Positions 15,128 to 22,675 of a DNA stretch of 31,722 nucleotides are shown one piece after another. The position numbers and the translations under genes were made by a program. The stretch covers positions 1 through 31,722 of the forward strand of contig JAEDLC010000008.1 of the NCBI GenBank assembly GCA_016295505.1. Reading direction: 5' to 3'. The first letter of the stretch is position 1, and the number at the start of each line of letters is the position of its first letter. Under the pieces are notes generated by a model, which worked only from the letters and a program-made list of their open reading frames with translations, did not search any database and had not been told where the DNA came from. The DNA comes from Dorea sp. Lineage in GTDB: Bacteria; Bacillota_A; Clostridia; Lachnospirales; Lachnospiraceae.

Positions 15128-16090
15128 ATGCTGGAAAATCAAATTCTTAGAATTCTGCCGCACAGGATTCGTGAAACAATCAGCGCAGAACATCTGCAAT
15201 ATATGTTTCTTCAGGAAATCAGGCTTCGTATGGAAAAGCCGTTATTGCTGATCTACCGTGGTGAAGAGCGGATGCCTCTGGTAAAGAGCGGCAGGCCATA
15301 TCTGGTTACAAAGGAGGATCTGAAGGAGGCACTGGAATACATCAGTAATTATTCGTTATATGCATACGAACAGGAAATGAAACAAGGATTTATTACCATT
15401 GAAGGAGGACACAGAGTGGGCATGACGGGACAGGCAATGATAGAGAACGGACAAGTGAAGAATCTGAAATACATTTCATCGATCAATATACGAATGTCAC
15501 ATGAGATACTGGGGTGTGCGGATGCCGTATTTCCTTATATTATCTGTAATCGAAAATTATGTCATACGTTAATTGTTTCACCGCCGGGATGCGGAAAGAC
15601 AACGCTGCTCCGCGATCTGATCCGCCAGATATCGAACGGAAACAGCTGGATCCCGGGGATGTCGGTGGGAGTTGTGGACGAACGTTCCGAGATAGGCGGA
15701 TGTTATATGGGAGTTGCACAGAATCAGCTGGGGATACGTACCGATGTACTGGACGGATGTCCGAAGGCGGAGGGCATGATCATGTTGATTCGTACGATGA
15801 GCCCGGAAGTGATTGCAGTGGATGAGATCGGAACGGTGCAGGATGTACATGCTATTGAGTATGCCATGCACTGTGGATGCAAAATGATAGCCACCGTGCA
15901 TGCGTCTTCCATGGAAGAACTGCGAAAAAAACCGCTTTTCGATCAGATGATCGCGGAGGGAAGATTTGAACGATACATACTGCTTGGAAGTCGGGAACAT
16001 GCAGGACACATTGAAGGAATCTTTGATGAACGGGGCAGTATGCTGTATCAGGAAGGACTAAGGGAGATGCACAGAGCTTCTGTGGAGTAA
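15128..16090 (+). CDS. spoIIIAA: Stage III sporulation protein AA (channel ATPase)
   Basis: SpoIIIAA is the ATPase of the SpoIIIA-SpoIIQ channel joining mother cell and forespore; it is related to type II/IV secretion ATPases. The 320-residue protein has a Walker A loop PPGCGKT (residues 152-158) and an arginine/acidic segment VVDERSEIGG. Its Walker B is VIAVDEIG, with D232-E233, followed by the secretion-ATPase style ATVHASS. The N-terminal region (1-140) is the family-specific domain with EIRLRMEKPLLL and GGHRVGMTGQ. AAAGAGGTGG lies just upstream of ATG 15128. It is first in an eight-gene operon and should act on the mother-cell side of the septum. Confidence 0.96.
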   Translation: MLENQILRILPHRIRETISAEHLQYMFLQEIRLRMEKPLLLIYRGEERMPLVKSGRPYLVTKEDLKEALEYISNYSLYAYEQEMKQGFITIEGGHRVGMTGQAMIENGQVKNLKYISSINIRMSHEILGCADAVFPYIICNRKLCHTLIVSPPGCGKTTLLRDLIRQISNGNSWIPGMSVGVVDERSEIGGCYMGVAQNQLGIRTDVLDGCPKAEGMIMLIRTMSPEVIAVDEIGTVQDVHAIEYAMHCGCKMIATVHASSMEELRKKPLFDQMIAEGRFERYILLGSREHAGHIEGIFDERGSMLYQEGLREMHRASVE

Positions 16091-16095
16091 GGGAT

Positions 16096-16614
16096 ATGAT
16101 AAGATTTCTGGGGATTTGTCTGATTATATCATCCACTTCTGCATGGGGAATGCTTGCTGCGGAGCAGTATCGCAATCAGTATCTCCAGCTGCAATATCTG
16201 CAGAGGCTTCTCTATCGGCTGCGGAGCGAGATCCTTTACTCAAGGGCCTTTTTATCAGAAGCATTTCGCAATATTGCCGCATATCAGGAGGAACCTTACT
16301 CCGGATGGCTTCTTGATATGTCATGTCAATTAGAGCAAAGACAGGGAATCAGGCTGTCCGCAATCTGGAAAATGCAGACACAGAAGCATCTTTGGGATGT
16401 CGGGCTTCCTGAGATTGTGAGAGAAAAACTGCTTCATCTGGGAGAACAGCTGGGCAGTGCGGATATAGATATGCAGGTTCGGATTCTTGATCTGTATCTG
16501 GGGGAAATGGAGCATATTATGGAGGATATGCGTGGGGAACAGAAGACAAGAATTAAACTGTATCATTGCATGGGCGTGATGAGCGGTTTATTGATATCGA
16601 TTCTTTTGATATGA
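16096..16614 (+). CDS. spoIIIAB: Stage III sporulation protein AB
   Basis: SpoIIIAB is a membrane component of the forespore channel, distantly related to the type II secretion GspF protein. The 172-residue product has an N-terminal hydrophobic segment (IRFLGICLIISSTSAWGMLA), a central helical cytosolic region beginning RNQYLQLQYLQRLLYRLRSEI, and a C-terminal hydrophobic stretch (HCMGVMSGLLISILLI). Its length matches the family. It begins 5 nt after the spoIIIAA stop with a GGAGTAAGGGAT site overlapping that stop. Confidence 0.93.
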   Translation: MIRFLGICLIISSTSAWGMLAAEQYRNQYLQLQYLQRLLYRLRSEILYSRAFLSEAFRNIAAYQEEPYSGWLLDMSCQLEQRQGIRLSAIWKMQTQKHLWDVGLPEIVREKLLHLGEQLGSADIDMQVRILDLYLGEMEHIMEDMRGEQKTRIKLYHCMGVMSGLLISILLI

Positions 16615-16627
16615 GAGGGAGGCCTGC

Positions 16628-16822
16628 ATGAGTGTAAATCTGATATTTAAGATAGCGGCTGTCGGAATACTGGTGTCGGTATTGTGCCAGGTTCTGAAAC
16701 ACAGTGGGAGAGAGGAACAGGCATTTCTGACCAGCCTTGCAGGTCTGATTCTGGTATTGTTCTGGATCATTCCATATATCTATGATCTGTTTGAATCGAT
16801 CCAGAGATTATTTACATTATAA
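16628..16822 (+). CDS. spoIIIAC: Stage III sporulation protein AC
   Basis: SpoIIIAC is a small membrane protein of the SpoIIIA channel. The 64-residue product has two hydrophobic helices (about 3-25 and 36-55) around a short polar loop KHSGREEQAF, the family pattern. GAGGGAGG lies about 8 nt upstream of ATG 16628. SpoIIIAD, which is related, follows after a 72-bp gap containing a short tandem repeat, the largest gap in this operon. Confidence 0.93.
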   Translation: MSVNLIFKIAAVGILVSVLCQVLKHSGREEQAFLTSLAGLILVLFWIIPYIYDLFESIQRLFTL

Positions 16823-16856
16823 ATATCCTGATAAAATATCCGGGTAAATATTCGGA
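16820..16856 (+). repeat. Three tandem 12-13-bp AT-rich units between spoIIIAC and spoIIIAD
   Basis: TAAATATCCTGA (16820-16831), TAAAATATCCGGG (16832-16844) and TAAATATTCGGA (16845-16856) follow one another. The first includes the spoIIIAC stop codon. A role is not apparent. Confidence 0.5.
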
Positions 16857-16894
16857 CTGTGTCAGCAGACCGAAAGAAGGGAGGACAAAAGCAG

Positions 16895-17284
16895 GTGATG
16901 GATATATTACGGATCGGAACCCTGGGAGTGGCAGGAGCGCTTCTGGCGATTCAGTTTAAAAATGTAAAAGCGGAATATGGAATCTATATCAGTGTGACTT
17001 TAAGTATGATCATATTTTTCAGCATTCTGGATCAACTGGAAGGGATGATCACATCTGTGAAAACGATAGCAGGCTTTATTCAAATGGACAATTATTACAT
17101 AGGTACACTGATGAAAATGCTGGGAATTACATATGTGGCGGAATTTTCTTCCGGAATATGCAAAGATGCCGGATATCAGACCGTTGCAGCTCAGATTGAG
17201 ACATTTGGAAAACTTACGATCCTCGCCTTAAGCATGCCGGTTCTTATTGCACTGCTGGATACGATCAGGGACTTTATGGTATGA
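16895..17284 (+). CDS. spoIIIAD: Stage III sporulation protein AD
   Basis: SpoIIIAD is a polytopic membrane protein of the forespore channel. The product of about 129 residues has three or four hydrophobic segments (TLGVAGALLAIQF, YISVTLSMIIFFSIL, TLMKMLGITYVAEFSS, LTILALSMPVLIALL), with the conserved ICKDAGYQTVAAQIETFGK loop between the last two. I choose GTG 16895 because AAGGGAGG (16877-16884) lies 10 nt upstream; ATG 16898 is also possible. An in-frame GTG at 16859 precedes that site and would add a charged tail atypical for the family. The stop overlaps the spoIIIAE start in an ATGA junction. Confidence 0.92.
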   Translation: MMDILRIGTLGVAGALLAIQFKNVKAEYGIYISVTLSMIIFFSILDQLEGMITSVKTIAGFIQMDNYYIGTLMKMLGITYVAEFSSGICKDAGYQTVAAQIETFGKLTILALSMPVLIALLDTIRDFMV

Positions 17285-18489
17285 GAAAGGTACGGAAAAC
17301 GACAGGACATCGAAATGTGTGTATCCTCTGTCTGCTGGGTATCTCTGTAATGCTGACGTGTTTTCTCACCGGAGCTGAATGTCTTGCATCGGAAAAAACA
17401 GACAGAACGGAACAGGAAGTGGAGGAAATCTCAGACATAGAAGAAGAACTTCTGGATCTGTTTGAATTCGGCGAGGTCGATGAAGCCCTGAAAGAGCTGT
17501 TCCCGGAAGAACGGGTAGACTTTAAAGATACCCTGATGGGAGTCCTTTCCGGGGATCTGACATTTTCGGCAGAATTATTGAATCAGTTAGTTCTGGATCA
17601 GCTGGATTATGCGTTCCGTATCAGCAGAAAGAATCTGATTCATATTCTTGCAATTGCTGCGATCGCTGCAGTGCTGCATAATTTCTCCGGTATATTCCAG
17701 AACCGCCAGATTGCCGGAATCAGTTTTTATGTGGTATATATGCTTTTGATCGCGATCCTTCTGAATTCATTCAGAGCGGTATCTGAGTGGGTTCAAACAG
17801 GAGTAGAAGATATTACTGCATTTATGACGGTCTTCTGTCCGTTGTATTTTCTTGCTGTATCGATTGCAAAAGGAAGTGTAACATCAGCTGCATTTTACCA
17901 TCTGGTTCTGGTGCTGATCTCTCTGGCGGAATATGTGATTCTTAAGATTGTGATTCCGGTGATTCATATATATATGATGTTGAAAATATTAAACTATCTG
18001 TCGGAAGAAGATTATCTGAGTAAAGGGGCGGAACTGATCGGGATGATTGTAAACTGGGGATTGAAAACGCTGCTGGCATGTGTAATCGGGCTGAATGTGA
18101 TACAGGGAATGATCAGTCCTGCAATCGATACCGTAAAAAGAAGTATCCTGACCAGGGGTGCAGAAGCCATTCCCGGTGTAGGAGATGCCATTGGCGGAAT
18201 GACGGAGGTGGTTCTGGGAACGGCTGTTCTGATAAAAAATGGAATTGGCATGACCGGGGCAATCATATGCATTGCGCTGTGTGTGGTTCCGCTGGTGCAG
18301 ATTGGCTGTATTACGCTTCTCTATCATCTGGCGGCCGCGGTCATTCAGCCGGTTTCTGATAAAAGGATCGTCGGATGTGTAGAAACTGCAGGAGAAGGGT
18401 GCAGAATGCTGATGCGGGTAGTATTTACAACCGGAATGCTTTTTCTTCTGACAATTGCAATTGTGACTGCCGTCACAGGAAATATCTGA
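17281..18489 (+). CDS. spoIIIAE: Stage III sporulation protein AE
   Basis: SpoIIIAE is the large polytopic membrane protein of the SpoIIIA channel. The 402-residue product starts with a probable signal sequence (VCILCLLGISVMLTCFLTGAECLAS). An acidic extracytoplasmic segment rich in Glu and Asp (about 40-85) follows, then about seven or eight hydrophobic helices. A conserved stretch near residues 280-320 reads DTVKRSILTRGAEAIPGVGD. Length is as expected for the family. It shares a 4-bp ATGA overlap with spoIIIAD, indicating translational coupling, and is 9 nt ahead of spoIIIAF. Confidence 0.95.
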   Translation: MRKVRKTTGHRNVCILCLLGISVMLTCFLTGAECLASEKTDRTEQEVEEISDIEEELLDLFEFGEVDEALKELFPEERVDFKDTLMGVLSGDLTFSAELLNQLVLDQLDYAFRISRKNLIHILAIAAIAAVLHNFSGIFQNRQIAGISFYVVYMLLIAILLNSFRAVSEWVQTGVEDITAFMTVFCPLYFLAVSIAKGSVTSAAFYHLVLVLISLAEYVILKIVIPVIHIYMMLKILNYLSEEDYLSKGAELIGMIVNWGLKTLLACVIGLNVIQGMISPAIDTVKRSILTRGAEAIPGVGDAIGGMTEVVLGTAVLIKNGIGMTGAIICIALCVVPLVQIGCITLLYHLAAAVIQPVSDKRIVGCVETAGEGCRMLMRVVFTTGMLFLLTIAIVTAVTGNI

Positions 18490-18498
18490 GGTATAGTT

Positions 18499-18804
18499 AT
18501 GTTTGAGCATATAGATATGTGGATCCGTAATCTTGCGTACTACCTGGTCATGGTAACGATGCTTGTACAGATCGTGCCGGGATCTGAGTATAAAAAATAT
18601 ATTCGCTTTTTTACAGGACTCGTACTGGTAGTCATGTTTCTGATCCCGGTGCTGAAAATCTTTGGCATGAATACGAATTTTCAAAAGTATTATGATCAGG
18701 CGGAATATCAGGAGAAGCTTCAGGAACTGGAAGAGTCGGTTTTGCTTCCTGACGAAGAATCAGAACAGAATATAGAGGTGGAGGAGATTCGGATTGAAGA
18801 ATAA
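18499..18804 (+). CDS. spoIIIAF: Stage III sporulation protein AF, short form
   Basis: This is a 101-residue protein in the AF position of the operon. It has two membrane helices (about 11-28 and 34-55) with the family N-terminal pattern (IRNLAYYLVMVTMLVQIVPGSEYKKYIRFFTGL split around residue 30) and an acidic tail. B. subtilis SpoIIIAF is about twice as long, and its C-terminal soluble part is a ring-building-motif domain. That domain is missing here. The next gene starts 11 bp before this stop, so no space is left for it. I see no frameshift. Either this lineage has a reduced AF or ring formation relies on AG and AH. Confidence 0.85.
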   Translation: MFEHIDMWIRNLAYYLVMVTMLVQIVPGSEYKKYIRFFTGLVLVVMFLIPVLKIFGMNTNFQKYYDQAEYQEKLQELEESVLLPDEESEQNIEVEEIRIEE

Positions 18805-19393
18805 TAGGAAGCAGATACTTATATCTGCAAAAAAACGTCTGAAAAGCATGAAAAAGGATCAGCTTCTGATCCTGATCCTGTCCGGAATCCTGCTTCTTGT
18901 CATAACGCTTCCAACTGGAGAAAAACAGGGTGATTCGAAGGAAACGGAGAAATCCGCGGATCCGTACGGAGAGGATGGATTTACATATGATCAAAGCAGT
19001 TATGTGGATTATCTGGAACGACATCTGGAAGAAGTGCTGTCTCAGATGGAAGGAGCAGGTGATGTAACCGTAATGATTACGCTCCGGTCTTCTGCGGAGA
19101 AGATCGTAGAAAAGGATCTGGAGACCCAGAATGAATCGATCACGGAAAACGACAGTCAGGGAGGAAGTCGGATCACACAGAACGACAGTCTCAGAGAAAC
19201 GACAGTATATGACGGAGTAGATGATCAGATTCCGTATATTTCTAAAATCATAACGCCCAGCATCGAAGGTGTGGTTGTTCTGGCATCCGGAGGAGATAAT
19301 GCAGTTGTGAAAGAGCAGATAACAGAAGCGGTACAGGCATTATTTGGAGTAGACACGCATAAGATTAGAATAATGAAAAAGAATGAATCATGA
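18794..19393 (+). CDS. spoIIIAG: Stage III sporulation protein AG
   Basis: SpoIIIAG forms a large ring in the intermembrane space as part of the mother-cell-to-forespore channel. The 199-residue product has a basic N-terminus, one membrane helix (about 24-40, LLILILSGILLLVITLP) and a soluble domain that carries the ring-building fold (YLERHLEEVLSQMEGAGDVTVMITL, then IEGVVVLASGGDNAVVKEQITEAVQALFGV). Between the two halves is a polar insertion with SITENDSQGGSRITQND. The start is TTG 18794, preceded by GAGGTGGAGGAG and overlapping spoIIIAF by 11 bp. In B. subtilis AG and AH also have a sigma-G promoter; I could not identify one here. Confidence 0.93.
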   Translation: MKNNRKQILISAKKRLKSMKKDQLLILILSGILLLVITLPTGEKQGDSKETEKSADPYGEDGFTYDQSSYVDYLERHLEEVLSQMEGAGDVTVMITLRSSAEKIVEKDLETQNESITENDSQGGSRITQNDSLRETTVYDGVDDQIPYISKIITPSIEGVVVLASGGDNAVVKEQITEAVQALFGVDTHKIRIMKKNES

Positions 19394-19419
19394 TGTGGTC
19401 AGGTAGGAGGATTAGGACA

Positions 19420-20055
19420 TTGAAACGAATCGTAAAGAAGAATCAGATGATCATAGCGGCACTGGCCGTTATGATAGCAGCCGCCGGATATCTGAATTAT
19501 TCGGGGAAATTGTTCCAGAAGGAAGATCAGACAGAACAGGCCAGCGCAGAACTTGCAAACCAGGAACTGCTGGATATCTCAGAAGAGGATCAGAGTGTAT
19601 CCGGTGATATTGAAAGTCAGGATGGTGGAGATGAGGCGCAGGACGGAGAAGTTGACGGAACTCCCGGAGAAGCAGTTCTTACCAGCGCAGATGCAAGTTC
19701 TGTCGTTGCAGAAGCGAAAGTAACCAGAGAGCAGGTGAGATCAAAAAACAAGGAATCTCTGCTGGAGATCATTAATAGTGAAAACCTGAGTGATGAACAG
19801 AAACAGAGTGCGGTAGATCAGATGGTACATATGACTGAACTGGCAGAAAAAGAAGCAGCGGCCGAGACGCTTCTGGCATCCAAGGGATTCAGCGATTCTG
19901 TAGTGAGCCTGACGGATGACAGTGCGGATGTGGTGGTGAATGCTGCAGAACTTACAGATGCCAACCGGGCACAGATAGAAGATATCATCACCAGAAAGAC
20001 CGGAGTGGCGGCACAGAACATAGTGATTACTCCGGTATATTCAGAAGGTAAATAA
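19420..20055 (+). CDS. spoIIIAH: Stage III sporulation protein AH
   Basis: SpoIIIAH spans the outer forespore membrane and pairs with SpoIIQ, holding the two membranes together during engulfment. The 211-residue product begins KRIVKKNQMIIAALAVMI with a membrane helix (about 8-25). A long acidic, Gln/Glu/Gly-rich linker (about 30-95) follows, then a YscJ/FliF-like ring domain (about 100-211) with VDQMVHMTELAEKEAAAE and TGVAAQNIVITPVY. I choose TTG 19420, which has TAGGAGG (19404-19410) 9 nt upstream and gives the family N-terminus. ATG 19390 would add ten unrelated residues. It closes the operon. Confidence 0.93.
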   Translation: MKRIVKKNQMIIAALAVMIAAAGYLNYSGKLFQKEDQTEQASAELANQELLDISEEDQSVSGDIESQDGGDEAQDGEVDGTPGEAVLTSADASSVVAEAKVTREQVRSKNKESLLEIINSENLSDEQKQSAVDQMVHMTELAEKEAAAETLLASKGFSDSVVSLTDDSADVVVNAAELTDANRAQIEDIITRKTGVAAQNIVITPVYSEGK

Positions 20056-20059
20056 GAAA

Positions 20060-20098
20060 AAGTCACGTCATGGAAGCAAAGATTCTGTGATGTGGCTT
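20060..20098 (+). terminator. Hairpin after the spoIIIA operon, weak terminator candidate
   Basis: Bases 20060-20075 pair with 20083-20098 in a stem of about 16 bp with four wobbles and a GCAAAGA loop, 4 nt after the spoIIIAH stop. No T-run follows on the + strand. An A-run precedes it, so the canonical terminator orientation would be the minus strand. Confidence 0.4.
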
Positions 20099-20119
20099 AA
20101 ATTATGTCATGAATCCTGT

Positions 20120-20148
20120 TTGACCGTGTGTGACTCTTATGATATACT
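20120..20148 (+). promoter_or_regulatory. Promoter of prfC
   Basis: TTGACC (20120-20125) and TATACT (20143-20148) are 17 bp apart, with TG at 20140-20141 as an extended -10: a near-ideal vegetative promoter. Confidence 0.8.
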
Positions 20149-20200
20149 GATTAATAGCGTCTATAAGCGGATATACTATTAATTAGGAGTGTTTATTCAT

Positions 20201-21802
20201 ATGTCACAGATCACCAACGAAGTAAAGAATCAGATCAAAAAGCGAAGAACATTTGCCATCATCTCTCATCCGGATGCTGGTAAGACAACATTGACAGAGA
20301 AGTTTCTGCTCTATGGAGGAGCAATCAATCAGGCAGGAAGTGTCAAGGGAAAGGCAACTGCCAGACATGCAGTTTCTGACTGGATGGAGATTGAAAAGGA
20401 AAGAGGTATCTCTGTCACTTCCTCTGTATTACAGTTCAATTATGATGGCTATTGTATTAATATCCTGGATACACCCGGACATCAGGATTTCTCTGAAGAC
20501 ACGTATCGAACACTGATGGCTGCGGATTCTGCGGTTATGGTCATTGATGCATCCAAGGGTGTGGAAGCACAGACAAGGAAACTTTTTAAGGTCTGCACCA
20601 TGCGTCACATTCCGATCTTTACATTTATTAATAAGATGGACAGAGAAGCGATGGATACATTTGAACTTCTGGATGATATTGAGAATGAGCTGGGAATCGC
20701 AACCTGTCCGATCAACTGGCCGATCGGTTCGGGAAAGGAATTTCGCGGCGTATATGACAGAGCGACCAGAAAGGTAGAGATCTTCTCGGATACAAAAAAA
20801 GGAACTACACAGGGCGAAGTAAAAAAAGTAGATATCAATGATCCTGAGATATCCTGGCTGATCACAGATTCTCAGAAGCTTCAGCTGGAAGAAGAGATTG
20901 AACTTCAGGACGGTGCAGGTGCAGAGTTTGATCAGGAACTGGTGAGCAAAGGAGAATTGTCTCCGGTATTTTTCGGATCGGCACTTACAAACTTTGGTGT
21001 GGAGACATTTTTGCAGCATTTCCTTCAGATGACGACTTCTCCGCTTCCGAGAGTCTCTGACAAAGGGCCGATCGATCCGATGGAAGAAGGAGATTTTTCT
21101 GCATTTGTATTCAAGATTCAGGCAAATATGAATAAGGCGCACAGGGACAGAATTGCTTTTATGCGTATCTGCTCCGGTGAGTTTGAGGCAGGTATGGATG
21201 TCTATCATATGCAGGGACAGAAGAAGGTTCGTCTTTCACAGCCACAGCAGATGATGGCAAGTGAACGAAAGATGATCGAAAAAGCATATGGCGGCGATAT
21301 TATCGGTGTATTCGATCCGGGTATTTTTTCGATTGGTGATACACTGACCACTTCAGGCGACCGGTTTGTGTACGAAGGAATTCCAACATTTGCTCCGGAG
21401 CACTTTGCAAGAGTGCGTCAGGTCGATACCATGAAAAGAAAACAGTTTATCAAAGGAATTAACCAGATTGCACAGGAAGGAGCGATTCAGATCTTCCAGG
21501 AATACAATACGGGTATGGAAGAGATCATTGTCGGTGTGGTTGGTGTGCTTCAGTTTGATGTATTGAAGTATCGTCTGGAGAATGAATATAATGTAGAGAT
21601 CCGTATGGAAAATCTTCCATATGAATATATTCGCTGGATTGAAAATACAGAGATCGATCTGGACAGGCTTCATGGTACTTCTGATATGAAGAAAGTAAAA
21701 GATCTGAAAGGTCGTCCGCTTCTTTTATTTGTAAATGAATGGAGTATCCGCATGACTCAGGAACGGAACGAGGGACTGGAACTGGCTGAGTTCGGCAGAT
21801 AA
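20201..21802 (+). CDS. prfC: Peptide chain release factor 3
   Basis: RF3 is a GTPase that removes RF1 and RF2 from the ribosome after peptide release. The 533-residue protein has G1 HPDAGKTT (residues 23-30), G3 DTPGH (90-94) and G4 NKMD (144-147). The RF3-specific C-terminal domains follow, with VYHMQGQKKVRLSQPQQMMA and a final WSIRMTQERNEGLELAEFGR. ATG 20201 is about 10 nt after TAGGAG; an in-frame GTG at 20189 overlaps that site. The gene is monocistronic by context: its own promoter upstream, another promoter before asp23. It occupies the place where B. subtilis has accB-accC between spoIIIAH and the asp23 homolog yqhY. Confidence 0.96.
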   Translation: MSQITNEVKNQIKKRRTFAIISHPDAGKTTLTEKFLLYGGAINQAGSVKGKATARHAVSDWMEIEKERGISVTSSVLQFNYDGYCINILDTPGHQDFSEDTYRTLMAADSAVMVIDASKGVEAQTRKLFKVCTMRHIPIFTFINKMDREAMDTFELLDDIENELGIATCPINWPIGSGKEFRGVYDRATRKVEIFSDTKKGTTQGEVKKVDINDPEISWLITDSQKLQLEEEIELQDGAGAEFDQELVSKGELSPVFFGSALTNFGVETFLQHFLQMTTSPLPRVSDKGPIDPMEEGDFSAFVFKIQANMNKAHRDRIAFMRICSGEFEAGMDVYHMQGQKKVRLSQPQQMMASERKMIEKAYGGDIIGVFDPGIFSIGDTLTTSGDRFVYEGIPTFAPEHFARVRQVDTMKRKQFIKGINQIAQEGAIQIFQEYNTGMEEIIVGVVGVLQFDVLKYRLENEYNVEIRMENLPYEYIRWIENTEIDLDRLHGTSDMKKVKDLKGRPLLLFVNEWSIRMTQERNEGLELAEFGR

Positions 21803-21812
21803 GGACTGGGGC

Positions 21813-21841
21813 TTTTCAAATGGTGTGAAGTTTGATATAAT
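21813..21841 (+). promoter_or_regulatory. Promoter of the asp23-nusB-xseA gene cluster
   Basis: TTTTCA (21813-21818) and a consensus TATAAT (21836-21841) are 17 bp apart, with TG at 21833-21834 as an extended -10. Confidence 0.65.
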
Positions 21842-21879
21842 TGATAGAAGTGATAATCAGACAGGAGGTCGTTGATAAG

Positions 21880-22263
21880 ATGAGCAAAGAAGAGAAGAAT
21901 ACGTATACAATAAAGACAGATGATAACCTTGGAGAAGTGAAGATTGCAGATGAAGTAGTGGCTATTATTGCAGGTCTTGCTGCCATGGAAGTGGACGGAG
22001 TATCCTCTATGGCCGGAAATGCAACGAGAGAGCTCATCAGCAAGCTCGGAATGAAATCTCTTTCCAAAGGGGTAAAAGTGGATGTGCTGGAAGGAATCGT
22101 AACGGTATCTCTGGCACTGAATCTGAAGTATGGATATAACATTATGGATATTACTGCAAAGGTACAGGATAAAGTAAAAACAGCAATTGAGAATATGACA
22201 GGTCTGGAAGTTGCAGACGTCAATATCCGCATTGCCGGAGTAGACATACCGGAGGAAGCATAA
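21880..22263 (+). CDS. Asp23/Gls24 family protein (YqhY-like)
   Basis: This is a 127-residue protein of the Asp23/Gls24 (DUF322) family. The core GEVKIADEVVAIIAGLAAMEVDGV segment, the LEGIVTVSLALNLKYGYNI beta region and the C-terminal VADVNIRIAGVD strand are all present. Family members are linked to envelope stress. The B. subtilis homolog YqhY, encoded beside nusB and the acetyl-CoA carboxylase genes, affects lipid precursor balance. ATG 21880 has AGGAGGT (21863-21869) 10 nt upstream; an in-frame upstream TTG at 21841 overlaps the -10 box and cannot be used. nusB follows with no gap. Confidence 0.9.
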   Translation: MSKEEKNTYTIKTDDNLGEVKIADEVVAIIAGLAAMEVDGVSSMAGNATRELISKLGMKSLSKGVKVDVLEGIVTVSLALNLKYGYNIMDITAKVQDKVKTAIENMTGLEVADVNIRIAGVDIPEEA

Positions 22264-22662
22264 GTGAAGAGGACAGAGCAGAGAGAACACATCTTTAAGA
22301 TGTTATTTAGCGTTGACTTTAATGAGGGCAGTGAGCAGTCAGAACAGGCAACACTTTATCTTGAGCAGATTGAGGATGCAAAAGAGAAGGATATAGAATA
22401 TATCAGAGCGAAAGTGCAGAAGATTACAGATAAGATTGAAGAGATCGATGAGTTGCTTAATTCACATACGAAAGGCTGGAAGACGACCCGTATGAATAAA
22501 GTGGATCTGACAATCCTGAGACTGGCTGTGTATGAGATCAAATGGGATGAAGATGTACCTGCAGGTGTAGCGATTGACGAGGCTGTGAATCTTGCCAAGA
22601 CATACAGCAGTGATGAGGGACCGGCATTTGTAAATGGCGTGCTGGCCAGATTTGCTGACTGA
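22264..22662 (+). CDS. nusB: Transcription antitermination factor NusB
   Basis: NusB binds boxA RNA with S10 to support antitermination on rRNA operons. The 132-residue, all-helical protein shows REHIFKMLFSVDF near the N-terminus, then LTILRLAVYEIKWDEDVPAGVAIDEAVNLAKTYSSDEGPAFVNGVLARF, which is the strongly conserved C-terminal half. The start is a GTG directly after the asp23 stop, with GGAGGAAG inside the end of asp23 serving as ribosome binding site, so the two are translationally coupled. Confidence 0.96.
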   Translation: MKRTEQREHIFKMLFSVDFNEGSEQSEQATLYLEQIEDAKEKDIEYIRAKVQKITDKIEEIDELLNSHTKGWKTTRMNKVDLTILRLAVYEIKWDEDVPAGVAIDEAVNLAKTYSSDEGPAFVNGVLARFAD

Positions 22663-22675
22663 TCAGAGGTAGGTT

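Noticed and set aside
15559..15825. Overlapping + strand ORF inside spoIIIAA
   Set aside because: It overlaps the Walker A to Walker B region of spoIIIAA in another frame, with no independent support.
18078..18359. Cys/Arg/His-rich + strand ORF inside spoIIIAE
   Set aside because: Its composition is that of a frame-shifted membrane-protein gene, and it lacks a ribosome binding site.
20170..20177. Second GATATACT upstream of prfC as an additional promoter
   Set aside because: No acceptable -35 sequence lies 16-18 bp upstream; the copy at 20141-20148 has both elements.
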